64,000 nt of DNA from Deinandra increscens subsp. villosa (Eukaryota > Streptophyta > Magnoliopsida > Asterales > Asteraceae). Location of the stretch: contig JBCNJP010000020.1 in NCBI GenBank assembly GCA_039602395.1, positions 23,600,483-23,664,482 of the forward strand, written 5' to 3'. Below, piece by piece: positions 53,947 to 64,000 of this stretch (its first letter is position 1; each line of letters opens with the position of its first letter). A program made the translations under genes and the position numbers. The notes below the pieces were generated by a model. The model was not told the origin of the DNA, searched no databases, and was given only the letters and a program-made list of their open reading frames with translations.

Positions 53947-56900
53947 CACCCACCCCACGATGGGTTGGGCTTTCAGTTGATGGAACTTGGGCTCAATTCA
54001 TATCAACCCAATTCAAAAACTTGCCCAGCATAAATATTTAAGGGCCCGATGATCCAATTGTATAAATAAACTAGGGATTTGCTGAAGCAGCATCTAGGTG
54101 GACACATACACAAGAAGCCTATCGAACCGACAGCGAGCAACGAGAGTTGAAGAACGAAGGTTAGTATTCTGATTCTCAATTGTGCGTTCGTGAAACTACC
54201 GTGTTATTGCAGACTTGAATTCACTCTCAAACTGTTTTTATCTACACACACAAATTAGTTAGCGGTTAATGATCTTCTAGGGTTTGTGGTTCTACTCAAT
54301 GATTAGATGTACGATTGCTTTATCTCTTGGATTTATGCGCTATTGCGTTTGTTATTGTTAATCCGTATTGTTTGTTAATCCGTATTGTTTGTTTTTTGGT
54401 GTATGATGTGATAGCGTGATTGATGTGACAAATTGGAGCGTGCTTTTGCTTTAAGTTGACGCCTCAATTGAAATTAGGGTTTTAATTGTGTGGATAGGGT
54501 TTAGTTTTGAGTAAGGGTTGATAATGAAGTAGATTTGGGAGTGTTTTGTAAGGTTCAAGAAATCTTCTGTTATATGTGCTTCTCTATTGAAATGGTGTAG
54601 ATAGGTTAATATTATATGTGCTTCTCTACTGAAATGGTCTAGCTTAAGGCTCAAATGATCTTACTTTTCTTTTCAAAAGGCTAACAAGGAGACTCAAGGT
54701 GTGTTTTTTAAGACAGAACGATTAAGCACTCATTGAATAGAAATATGAGTTGAACAAGAACTCTGTATATTAGTGCTAAATGAACAGTGACTAATTGACA
54801 AGGGTTTTAGGATGGATAATGAGAATGGACACATTAAAGCAAATGTAATCCATTATAATCATGTAATTGGTTGCAAAATAATTTCATGTGTTTTTTTTAC
54901 CTTTTCATTCCCTTGAAGTAACCTCGGGAGCGCCTACTCATGTTTTTTAAACCAAGACTTCATCTTAGAATTGCTGGACTCGTAATATTTGTGTGACACT
55001 GTAATAGTGTAATTGTTATTAAATATGATCAAATTGATTTGTATTATCTTCTTGATGTATTTCTACAATGGGTTACATGTATGTGAATTTTATCTTAGAA
55101 CAACAAAGGCATTAATAAAATCCGAGGGACTGAAATTGACTTTACCTGAGAGCTTTTCTAGTTACAGTTGACCAAAATTTATGGTCTTCATACAGAGATA
55201 AGCTATTGAAATTACATTTTGAAAATGGTTGTGTGCTTGGTTGCAAGATTCAGATTAGAGTTCTTAATAGGTGGCAGTTTTCCATGTCTTTGACCGCGCA
55301 TCTCAAACTTGTTTCTTTTTACCCATTCACATTCTTTCATCATATTTATGTTCTTTTCCTTTGTTTTACTATACGTATTGCTTACAACTATTTGATATTT
55401 GCAGGTTCTTTTGTGGTGGAGTTGAACTTTATACATCTGATTTTCGTAAAACGGAATTAAATACCTTAGCACTAGTGATATTTTGTGACGAAACACAGTT
55501 TGAAGAAGCTATCTTGCTAAAAAGAAAAACTTAAACCCTTTGTACCTTGTCCAAGAAAGGGTTTAAAATCAAGGACTAATCAAACCTAATGATTGACAGA
55601 TACAGACATATTGTGTAGATTGGTATGTCATTCAATCTAGGACCCTTCAATTGGGGCAATTGTATATATCCTTGGTAAACTTGTAAATTGCATGTTTTCC
55701 CAAATCATACTTCAAGAGCATTGTATATTATGCAATGAAACTTGTGTTTTGGGGAAATATGCAATTTTACAAGTTTAGAGGGTCCATATGCAATTCCTTT
55801 TTCAATTTATTATTCTTGAATCATCTGTTTCCTAAAAAATGAACACATTAAACATGTAGTTGTTCAACTCTTATTCAGTCATGCATGCTTAGCATGAATG
55901 ATATGTTTGAGTGATTATCTTGTATTATCAAGTGTCGCATTATTTCTAATTGAAAAGGTTGTAGAAGCCTGATTACAAAATAAATTGTTTCCACAGAGGA
56001 CTTTATATTCATCTTTTTGGAAGAGTTACACAATTAAGTTGCACTTCTAACTATAGGACTTGTAGCCTAATCATACCAAGGTGTTAAGGTGATGTCCTCC
56101 CGATGTGGTTGAGGGTTCATGTCCCATTATGGACAGAGGTGTAGATTAGGAAGAGGTTTACTGGGTTTGTGTTAGTCGTTCTAGAAAAAAAGTTATGTTT
56201 AATGAGCTGACATCACACAATCTACATTAGAGATAGCGTTTGGACATTATGCATGTGAAACAACTAACAAGAAGTAACCATATGTATTGTGATCCATACC
56301 CTTGAAAAGGCTATAGTTCCTTGAAAGTTCATGTGATCTAGTTGATTTGAATAAATCTTACACAGCAGAAAATGGTCTAATCAATAGGAGAGTTTTCTCA
56401 AATAGTCGGTCTAAATTGTTTCTAAGTCTAATATCTAGTACATCAAAAGGTGGTTTTGTGTACCTCTTGGGTTATTTTTTTATCTATCAATTTATTTAAT
56501 CATATACAATTTAGTATGATATCTAAATTAACATTTTTTTACATAAAAGACATTTTTTTTTATAAAATGATCATTTTTAACTGTCAGTTCTTTAAATACA
56601 GAAGGTCTCAAATGGGACACAGTTATCTTTGAATGATTAAGCTGTACAAGAATTACAATGACTAAAACTGGACTTACGAGAAAGTATGTTGATATTTTAT
56701 GCAAAAAAATCAAAAATAAAAACCAGTTCTTTCTAGCTTCCAGATATGAAGCTTTCTGGTAACGAAATAAGCAGTCAAGCACAGACAACATGGTTTACAT
56801 TCAAGTCAAAGAAGCATCCTTATGGAAACTGCAGACTTCATAAGCTCTGATGCTGAAAACTGAGAAGACTTGGACCTTTTTCACTTAACAAAAAGATAAT

Positions 56901-57576
56901 GCTAATTTCATAAACTAAATATCATATGCAAAAATTGGATTGCAAGTTGCATTTAACTGGCTAAAAACAATAACTCAATTTAGTCTGATTTATAAAGAAG
57001 ACCCACGAATATATGGAAGCAAACATTGATGACTGAATTTTAAGGCTACCTACTAAAAGCTGACTCAAAATGAGTAGGTTTCATTAGCAAAAGTGCAAGT
57101 TTCAGTCATCCATATTGCATGCTAAGCTAGGTTACATGATAAAAGCAGCAATCGCAAGAGTCTACATCATCAACATAGAAATGAAGTATACAAAGTTACA
57201 AACCCATACAGCAGAATATGAAATTTTCATGAATAGGTTACAAACCCCTTAATCATTATACTTGCGTATGCGAATTGAAGATTAAACACTACCTAGTGAA
57301 GAAAATCTAACTTCAAGACCTATAAATGTTTCCTCTGTAATTGTAACTAAAGGAAATTGAGATTCAAGTTAATCTGTAAAAGTCGATTTGTAGACAATTA
57401 CCATAGATAATCTTGTAACATAAAAGCTCTTTACTTTTTTCATAGCACAAAGTTAGCATAGATGATCTTAACAAGTTGAGCATGCTTGAATGTTACTAAG
57501 AGGACTTCCATCCTTTTTATACTTCTGCATATTAGTTTTTTGCTGGTTTCATCAAGTTTGTTTTTGTTTCCTTTCA
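53947..57576 (+). other. 5'UTR exon and long leader intron(s) of the SPOC gene
   Basis: A leader-like stretch ends at 54159 with a good donor (ACGAAG/GTTAGT), and the coding exon begins at 57577 after TTTCCTTTCAG. No ATG lies in the first exon. In between, the 55.4-55.53 kb frame after TTTGCAG (FFCGGVELYTSD) could be an extra or alternative exon but resembles nothing I know. A SINE-like element lies at about 56.06 kb. Confidence 0.45.
56055..56190 (+). mobile_element. tRNA-derived SINE-like element
   Basis: An A-box-like TAGCCTAATCA (about 56063) is followed 48 bp later by a B-box GAGGGTTCATGTCCC (56111-56125), with a T-rich end downstream. The TAGCCTA start is shared with the two minus-strand copies near 60.6 and 62.99 kb. 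Confidence 0.45.
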
Positions 57577-57626
57577 GTTACCAAATCAATTTAGAAATCA
57601 ACTTGAATAATACCATAATTGGGGTT

Positions 57627-58781
57627 ATGTTGAAAGATAATTGGGAAGATAAGCATGGTATTAACTTACCAGTTCACACATCTTGTTCAAACAATATGGT
57701 ACTTCAACCTCTTCAAGGATTATCTGATAATGAACATCTTACTGGGTCATCAAGCAAGATTAATGTAGCAACTTTGACTTCTTCTGCTTCAAACTTACAA
57801 GATGATAGATTTGGGTTTCTTATTAGTCAACCAACATCTATAGAACCAGTTAGCTTCAAGCATCAGTTAGACAACCAGTTGCATCAGCAGAATCAATTTT
57901 CAGAACCTCGTGCAGGACAACCTTTAGTTGATTCTAATCTACAAGAGTTGATAACGTATCTCTCTTCCAATTATGGGCCAACGAAAAAGCCACTTGAAAT
58001 AGGAACTCCTGAATATATGAAACTTGTTGAGATCTTAAAACAGAGTTCTGTTAATGGCAGAGGGTCTTCTGTGGAAGAAGTGTCAGGTGGTTTAAAAGAG
58101 ATTGGTTCTTATTCGGAAGATGGAGTAACAAATAATATTCAAAATGTAGAATCAGTCTCTTTGACAGAAGATAAATCTTCTACTTGTAGAAATAATCAAG
58201 TAAATATTAGTTCTTCTGAAAAGGCTGCCCAACAATTATGGGAAGGATCTCTTCAACTAAGTTCTTCTGTCACTTTATCAGCCGTCGCCTTCTTTAAAAG
58301 GTCTTCTTGACTCACTTTTAGCTTATTAAGATTCTTGCAACAGTTTTAACTAAAACCAAGCGTCATTCTTTAATAATTTTTAACTCCAAACTATTATTGT
58401 GAGCGAAGTTATATTGTAACTTTTTTCTACTTTTGGTTTGAATCTAAGAAACTTCAATGATGTATGATTATGTGCACCAAGATGGGTGTGCCGAACTTCT
58501 TGCAAGATTAAATCACATTGTTTCTAAAATGTTTATAATGTCCTGATTGCTGCATTACATATCTATGTCTTGACTAGCTAAATGCTCTACTTAAATAAGA
58601 GTTTGTACATGACAACTAACAACTTATAAAATTATCTTATGCATAATTGTTTGTTTGTAGTGGTGAGAAATTGGTTGGTAACTGCTGGCCTGATTTCATA
58701 GAAGTTAAAGGAAAAGTAAGATTAGAGGCTTTTGAAAAATATGTTCAAGATCTTCCTCGCTCAAGGAATCGTGGATTAATG
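57627..58781 (+). CDS. SPOC-domain protein, N-terminal part and first half of SPOC domain (3' exons not found)
   Basis: Exons are 57627-58300 and 58661-58781, joined in frame at AAAAG/TGGTGAG, giving 265 codons and ending in phase 0 at a donor ATG/GTAAGA. The first about 200 residues are Ser/Asn/Gln-rich and probably disordered. From QQLWEGSLQLSSSVTLSAVA onward, followed by FFKSGEKLVG, IEVKGKVRLEAFEKYVQDL and PRSRNRGLM, it is the first half of a plant SPOC domain. It resembles SPOC proteins with TFIIS-like or PHD domains, which take part in transcription or RNA control; those other domains are absent here. The ATG at 57627 is the first in the exon. The second half of SPOC was not found in the remaining 5.2 kb, so either an intron exceeds the window or the gene is truncated. 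Confidence 0.75.
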
Positions 58782-59381
58782 GTAAGATGTTGCTTTCATT
58801 ATACTACATTAATTAGAATACCCATATCTTGAAATTATGTGATTCCTCTATAATCCTATACTTTACAAAGATAATTATCCTGAAGCCAACAACTAAAAAC
58901 ACAAACACCTTATTAAATAATGCTCTATAGAGGTCACTACTAAATTCATGATTGATCATGTATAAGTTGATTTGTGATAGAGCAATCAAATAGATCTACC
59001 TCATTATGATATATTTTTTTTATCTATGTTGCTGATGAAGGTGAAATATGTGTTAGTAACATGGATTATGTTATTTGCTGTTAAAATAGTGGGATGTCAC
59101 ATAGAGATGTAATCCCAACAATTTTCATAATAAGAGTTAGAAATAGTATATCTTTCTGGACTACTAGTTAAGGACCTGTATAATAGATGAGTTTTTTTAG
59201 TAAAAAATTGCATTCTAAATATATAAAAAAATATGTACGCATCACATTACCAATATAATGATTTAGACCTTAATCTTTTTTCACACCTTGCCTTAAGTTT
59301 TATTATAACAATTGACATAACTATATAATACCATTATACCAATATCCACACCGCCCATGTTTGGTATATTGAGATGAGTTA

Positions 59382-59620
59382 CTCCCTCCATCTTGATGTT
59401 CTCTTTTAATTCTTAATTTTACTTGTAAGTATCATTATTACTGCATTTTTATAAGGTTCAACATCAATCCTTTGTTAATGTATTATTACTAGTTTTCTCC
59501 CTCTTTATGATGTTATTCCTAATTTCTCTAGAGTATATAAGCACTTGTTATTATGTTATTACAAGTGATTCATTTGACTTCCATAGTAAAAAAATGCTAA
59601 CATAACAAGATTAAATGGAG
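59382..59620. mobile_element. Stowaway-like MITE, 239 bp
   Basis: Left end CTCCCTCCATCTTGATGTT, right end (reverse complement) CTCCATTTAATCTTGTTATG, each bordered by TA (59380-59381, 59621-59622). TA target and CTCCCTCC-type ends fit Tc1/mariner Stowaway elements. The ends are diverged, so it is old. Confidence 0.5.
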
Positions 59621-60524
59621 TATAATCAAAGCGACTAATACGATCCCATGATTCGAATATGTACAGATGGTGAAACCTATGGGTGATTATGGGTCAAGGA
59701 TCGGGCCGACATGGAGAAAACCTGAAGTTTGATCTTGGTCCATCCATAAAAATAAATTAGAACCAAGGCTTGATCAAAGTTGAATCAAAATTGCCCACGA
59801 TACATTCCCAAATATTTACCTTAGACCATCATGTAATTAATTTTTAAAAACAAACTAACTTTAGATCTCTAAGACTTGGACACAAAGAACAACTAGAAAA
59901 CAACATATTCCACATGCACTATCAAATCAGAGTAACACCAATCTTGAATAGCATATCATATTTAAACTAGTTGCTTTACACTATTCATATTAGAAGTACG
60001 CTAAACAAACAAACGCACCCGATAATATCCCACTCATGAAGTAGGTTCCAATGTTCCTTGAAGGGTGAGAATGTGAGACGATGATGGATCTTACTTCTAT
60101 TCAACGGAAATAGAGAGATTGATGCCAGTGAGACCAAGTTCAACCCTCATTGACAATATAAAGTCACTAAATCAACTTAATTCATTATGAAGTGTATATG
60201 AAATTTTATCGGAAGTTTTGAAGTGCATTCTCAAAGTGATTATTGGCCATGAAGGGATGAATATTTCGATAGGTGCAAAATTATGTTTAAACTTATGTGA
60301 AATCTTAATACTTAGTTTTATTACATCTATAGAATTCTAAACTAGTTGCAAAATTATGTTTAAACTTATGAGAAATCTTAATAATACTTAGTTTTATTAC
60401 ATCTATAGATTTCTAAACTAATCTTTATACTAACTAGTTTACACAATGTTTAAAACTAATTATTGGCGACTCCAAATCATAATAAAGTTGCTTGATGATT
60501 CTAGAAAGCGCATCTAAGTTTTTT

Positions 60525-60640
60525 TTAATACTGAGTTTTTTACTTTTAAATACCACCTAACCTTACATTATTAAGGATTTGAACGCTCACCTCTTTTGTG
60601 GAAGGTGATCAACATGCCACTAGGCTACAAGGCCATGGGG
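60525..60640 (-). mobile_element. tRNA-derived SINE-like element
   Basis: Minus strand: A-box TAGCCTAGTGGC (60627-60616) then B-box GAGCGTTCAAATCC (60588-60575), 39 bp apart. It shares GCCTAGTGGCATG with the copy near 62.99 kb. Ends approximate. Confidence 0.55.
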
Positions 60641-61034
60641 AAAAAAGCTCACCTAAATACCTGTAACAATTTATTAGCAGACGTAAAATCCAACATATAA
60701 GCACGATCAGAGATGCAAAGTAATAATTTTCAAGTTTCTAAAGTGAAAAATTTAATCAATGAAAGGATAAATAAGAACAATTTATAAGTAACAGAACATT
60801 TACATTTAATGAGTGTTGTAAAACTCAGTCAACTCCACCGAGTTCTGGGCGAGTACTCAGTAACTCAGTCACCTCACGCTCAAACTCATGTTGCATAACC
60901 CTAATTCCCTTAAATGTTGAGGATGAAAATGAGTTGGATGGGGTTAACATCAATGAACAATACAGAGCTACCTTGGAAGATGAGAATTAAATGATTACTA
61001 TGTCTCAGTTTTTGAAAGAATTTAGTATTTGACA

Positions 61035-61100
61035 TAGTTGTCAATAGCGAATAGCGGTAAATGCGACAAGCTACCTATATGCTACGTAGCGATAGCGATA
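61035..61100 (+). repeat. Single end of a CATAGTTGTCAA-type element
   Basis: CATAGTTGTCAATAGCG near 61035 matches the terminal inverted repeat of the MITE at 12556-12759 for its first 12 bases. A partner end was not found downstream, so it is either truncated or decayed. Confidence 0.45.
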
Positions 61101-61938
61101 AAATGGCAAAAGATCTGTTGTTTCTATAGGTTAGAATTCTTGTCGCACTTGTGTACAAAACAACTTTTTTGCCTATCAAAAATTTAAAAGGATGTTCCAC
61201 GTTGCACTGGTTCAAAAAGGCACTAAAAGGTGTCTCAGGGCCTTTAGGCTGCGCCTCAGTGTACTTTGGGACAAAATTGGTCAAAAAGGATGAAGAAATT
61301 ATATAAGGCTCATGTACTTTTGGGACAAAATTGGTCAAAAAAAGTATGAAGAAATTATATAAACAGTTCTGAAAGGATGAAGAAATTATAAAAGGTTTGC
61401 TTGATAAAAAGATTGATATGTAAACCTAGATGATAGAGACATCACACTCTGCTTCTAAGACCTAAATGCCTTGAAATGCCTCACGCGTTTTTAAACCATG
61501 CACTGATTTAGCATGTCAACCAAGCGAGTAATGAATGGCGTCACAGATGCTTCCCCTCACGGAAGGGGTGTTCAGCAAATCGAATTATCCAGAAAAAATG
61601 TAATCCTGGATTCGAATTAAATTGAAACGAATAGAATTTCAAAATTGAATTTGGGGTCCAATTCATATCAAATTCAAATAGATTTGATTTATATTCACAC
61701 GTCAAAATGTCAAATGATCAAAATCATAATTATAACATTCAAAATACAATTTAAACTATCCAAATGATAAAAAGATTCAAAATAAAAATAAAATGGCAAT
61801 AGTCCATAAATTTAAGACATTCAAAGTGAAAATGTTCAAATTACAAATGAACTGACTAAAGGGCAAATGCAAAATTGTAGAGGCGAGATTTAAAAGTGTT
61901 TGAGTTAGGATTTTATTATATTTAATGTTATCAATCTA

Positions 61939-62262
61939 TTAAGTAGCAAAAACAAACATTCCAACAAATCTAGAAACCTGTTGTTGAGGTTCTGTTGAAT
62001 TTTTGCACTTGCCTTCAAGCTGAAGCCAGAGGAGGCTGATGACAAGGCCTTTTACACGAACCAACGGTGGTTCATCAAAGACACGGAGCTGCAACAGAAT
62101 TGAGGCAATGCTAATGGGTGCTTTGCCATGTGCCAACTGGTTAGTCACACAATCTCCATTACCTATCCCAGAAATTGTCAGATATCTCCAATCATGCTTA
62201 ACATGTGAACTCAGGGAACAATCCATGGCTTCCATGTTACAATCATCAGCCTTTACCTCCAT
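61939..62262 (-). other. 107-codon open frame, unidentified
   Basis: The frame reads MEVKADDCNMEAMDCSLSSH and later ISIASILLQLRVFDEPPLV and VKGLVISLLWLQLEGKC. It is less low-complexity than other frames here and could be an exon or a gene fragment, with a possible donor at GGATAG/GTAATG within it. No family was recognised and no upstream promoter or partner exon was seen. Confidence 0.25.
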
Positions 62263-62899
62263 GGTTATGCATACTGCAATGATCCAATATAGGATACAAC
62301 ACCACGGAATTTATACTAAACAACTCACACACATATATAGTCTTGTATCATCTAATCCCTCTTTACACACATGAAGATATGCATTCTGTTTCAGTCGTAT
62401 CTAGCTTTTAAATTTATGAGGAACCGGATGAAGTCCTACCTCATTCCCAATCTTAGACACGGATGAGTAGATGATTTGTGTGTCACAGTGGGCTAGCTCC
62501 CTGCGCATTGGCCAGGGTCCCCTTGTAACACTTTCTCACTGGAGCATGAATCGTCTTCGAGTACCGAGAACCTTTGGATTGCGAAAAAGAACCCCAAAAA
62601 GAACCTTCCACCATAACCCACAATGTGAAATCTATAAATTAAGAAAGAATTGTAAATATTGTCTGAATTTTAACCGAAATCTGTATTTTAGCAGCTTTTT
62701 ACTTAGAATGGTGTTAGCAGCAATGGTTGATGCACACAAAGCCCTTTTCATGAGATCTTGTATGAAGCAGGCAATATAGAGGTGACCAAATGGGTAATTC
62801 TGGTATTAGTATAAATGATCAAGAAACAGTTGGTTGATCTTGTATTTACTCCATACTTAGAAATAATAAAGAATTCATGGTGTCAATAAATAGATATTT

Positions 62900-63008
62900 T
62901 TAAGAGCTTATTACTCCACAATTCACCAAACCTTGCACTTGTAAAGATTTGTATCCTCAGCACCTTCGTGGTGCAATCACCATGCCACTAGGCTGCAAAG
63001 CCATGAAC
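62900..63008 (-). mobile_element. tRNA-derived SINE-like element, second copy
   Basis: Minus strand: A-box-like CAGCCTAGTGGC (62995-62984), B-box-like GAGGATACAAATCT (62958-62945). It shares GCCTAGTGGCATG with 60616-60627 region; the B-box is decayed (TA for TC). Confidence 0.5.
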
Positions 63009-64000
63009 TGCCAATAAGGCAATAAATAAGTGTATATATCTACATGTGTGTCTATGTATAAATGAAAATGCTTGCAGTTTTTTTTTTCTTTTTTTGTACA
63101 AATTGTTCAACTCTGTGAAAGATATATGAAGCTCTAAAACAATATCCAATAACTCACTATAACAATCTTATATGTGCCCTGTAATGATCATCTAGTAGTT
63201 TGTAGCATTCAAAGAATATGCAGAAATACTGATCCAAAGAGTTATCTGGACCCTACCAGTAGCTCTGCTACTAGTAGGATTATAGTGGGTATGTTTCTTT
63301 GTTTTACCGATCGAAAGAGAAACTAAGTTCATTATATCGTAAACAGATTCTTTACATTTTTGGTTTGACAGAATGTATAATGCTCTCTTCATTAACAACA
63401 GATGAAACTAATTGCCCCTATGGTTTATCCAAATGGATGTTGTCCCTTTTAGCAATCTAATCACAGATCTGAAACATATGTTCAGAAAATTCTAAATCAG
63501 TGTTCAAAAAAATGTAATCTGAAAACTAAATCGTTGTTGAAAGCTGGTCCTGATTTCTGAAAAAGGTGATCGAAAGGTGATTATGAGGAGTAGTGTGGTG
63601 GCAGGTGATGGCTGTACAAGAGGCGACATTTTCTTGCGCTTAAAAATTAATATATGAATGTATGTTTCAGAATAATAAGGATAGAGGGGTCATCTTCAAA
63701 GATTGACAACCAGACTATGAAGTATAACCGATGAGGGCGATATGCAAAAACAAACAGTGAAAGAGAATGAGATCTGTAAATAGTTTTGTTAAGGGACATT
63801 ATCCTTAATTTTGACCAAACTACATGGTCTAGGTGTTTAGTTCACTCTTGTATATACTTGGGAGTTATCTAGTGCCTAGATAAATAATTCTTTCATCAAT
63901 ATTTGGCTTCCATCTGCCACCTAACTGAATAACACTTCAAAACTGAAGCCTGACTGAAACTAATAGTGGCATCATAATTGTGCCTTTTCAACCTGCTGTA
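63009..64000. other. Right edge, nothing recognised
   Basis: AT-rich DNA with a (T)9C(T)5 run at about 63.08 kb. No conserved frame or RNA gene was seen. Confidence 0.55.

Larger units (their letters stand above)
58782..62900. other. Right-end region without a clear gene
   Basis: About 4 kb searched for SPOC continuation with none seen. It holds a Stowaway-like MITE, SINE copies and, near 61.03 kb, one end of a CATAGTTGTCAA element followed by AGGTGTCTCAGGGCC/GCGCCTCAG words. The minus frame 61939-62262 is listed separately. Confidence 0.5.

Noticed and set aside
55271..55534. ORF with FFCGGVELYTSDFRKTELN after a TTTGCAG acceptor
   Set aside because: Could be an alternative exon of the SPOC gene leader, but there is no recognised family and no in-frame link to the SPOC exons. 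Not called as a gene.
57486..57576. Signal-peptide-like N-terminus (SILFILLHISFLLVSSSLF) of the SPOC gene
   Set aside because: It is a translation of the pyrimidine-rich end of the leader intron, before TTTCAG at 57576. The likely start is the ATG at 57627.
16640..63008. Possible true tRNA genes at the A-box/B-box segments
   Set aside because: None shows a complete cloverleaf with acceptor stem by eye; they read as tRNA-derived SINEs or fragments.

Overview
This window is nuclear DNA of a flowering plant. The genes have many introns with plant splice signals, intergenic DNA is very AT-rich, and several plant transposon superfamilies are present (Ty1/copia, L1-type LINE, tRNA-derived SINE, MULE, hAT, PIF/Harbinger, Stowaway-like). 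A eudicot, possibly Asteraceae, is my inference from gene and repeat style; nothing in the window proves the family. A run of exactly 500 N (15458-15957) marks an assembly gap.

Layout: 1-991 (-) is the 5' part of an armadillo-repeat protein gene that runs off the left edge. 3554-7282 (+) is a complete nine-coding-exon purple acid phosphatase gene (487 codons plus stop) with a 5'UTR intron, one GC-AG intron and a 5'-truncated LINE in another intron. 7770-11742 (-) is a complete six-exon receptor-like cytoplasmic kinase of the CRCK type (385 aa) with inferred 5'UTR introns reaching about 13.48 kb. 13.6-21.0 kb is gene-poor. 21055-22367 is a Pack-MULE-like element with ~420-440 bp terminal inverted repeats, a perfect 9-bp target duplication and a captured start of a dormancy/auxin-associated (DRM1/ARP) gene. 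A hAT-like element follows. 25219-26010 (-) is an intronless hybrid proline-rich protein gene. 29360-30247 is a PIF/Harbinger-like element carrying a promoter and an Asn/Pro/Gln-rich ORF start.

31866-37089 is an intact Ty1/copia element on the minus strand: identical 387-bp LTRs, AGTTT target duplication, initiator-Met primer site and a single 1370-aa gag-pol ORF. 38859-45127 is a second LTR element with identical 828-bp LTRs and a CCTCA duplication, but its coding region is broken and largely missing, so it was probably mobilised in trans. 45-52 kb holds diverged segmental duplications, a 20-21 bp minisatellite, and a solo LTR (CAGCT duplication) nested in an older LTR-element remnant. 53280-53938 is another hAT-like element. 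54.1-58.8 kb (+) is a SPOC-domain gene whose SPOC domain stops half way inside the window. The right end holds SINEs, a Stowaway-like MITE and no clear gene.

The host genes are ordinary and unrelated (signalling kinase, phosphatase, cell-wall protein, putative transcription/RNA factor). The most interesting content is in the mobile elements: gene-fragment capture, a coding-dead but recently moved LTR element, and nested insertions that can be dated against each other. Exon boundaries were read by eye from splice signals and reading frame. Family names come from recognised motifs, not from a search.
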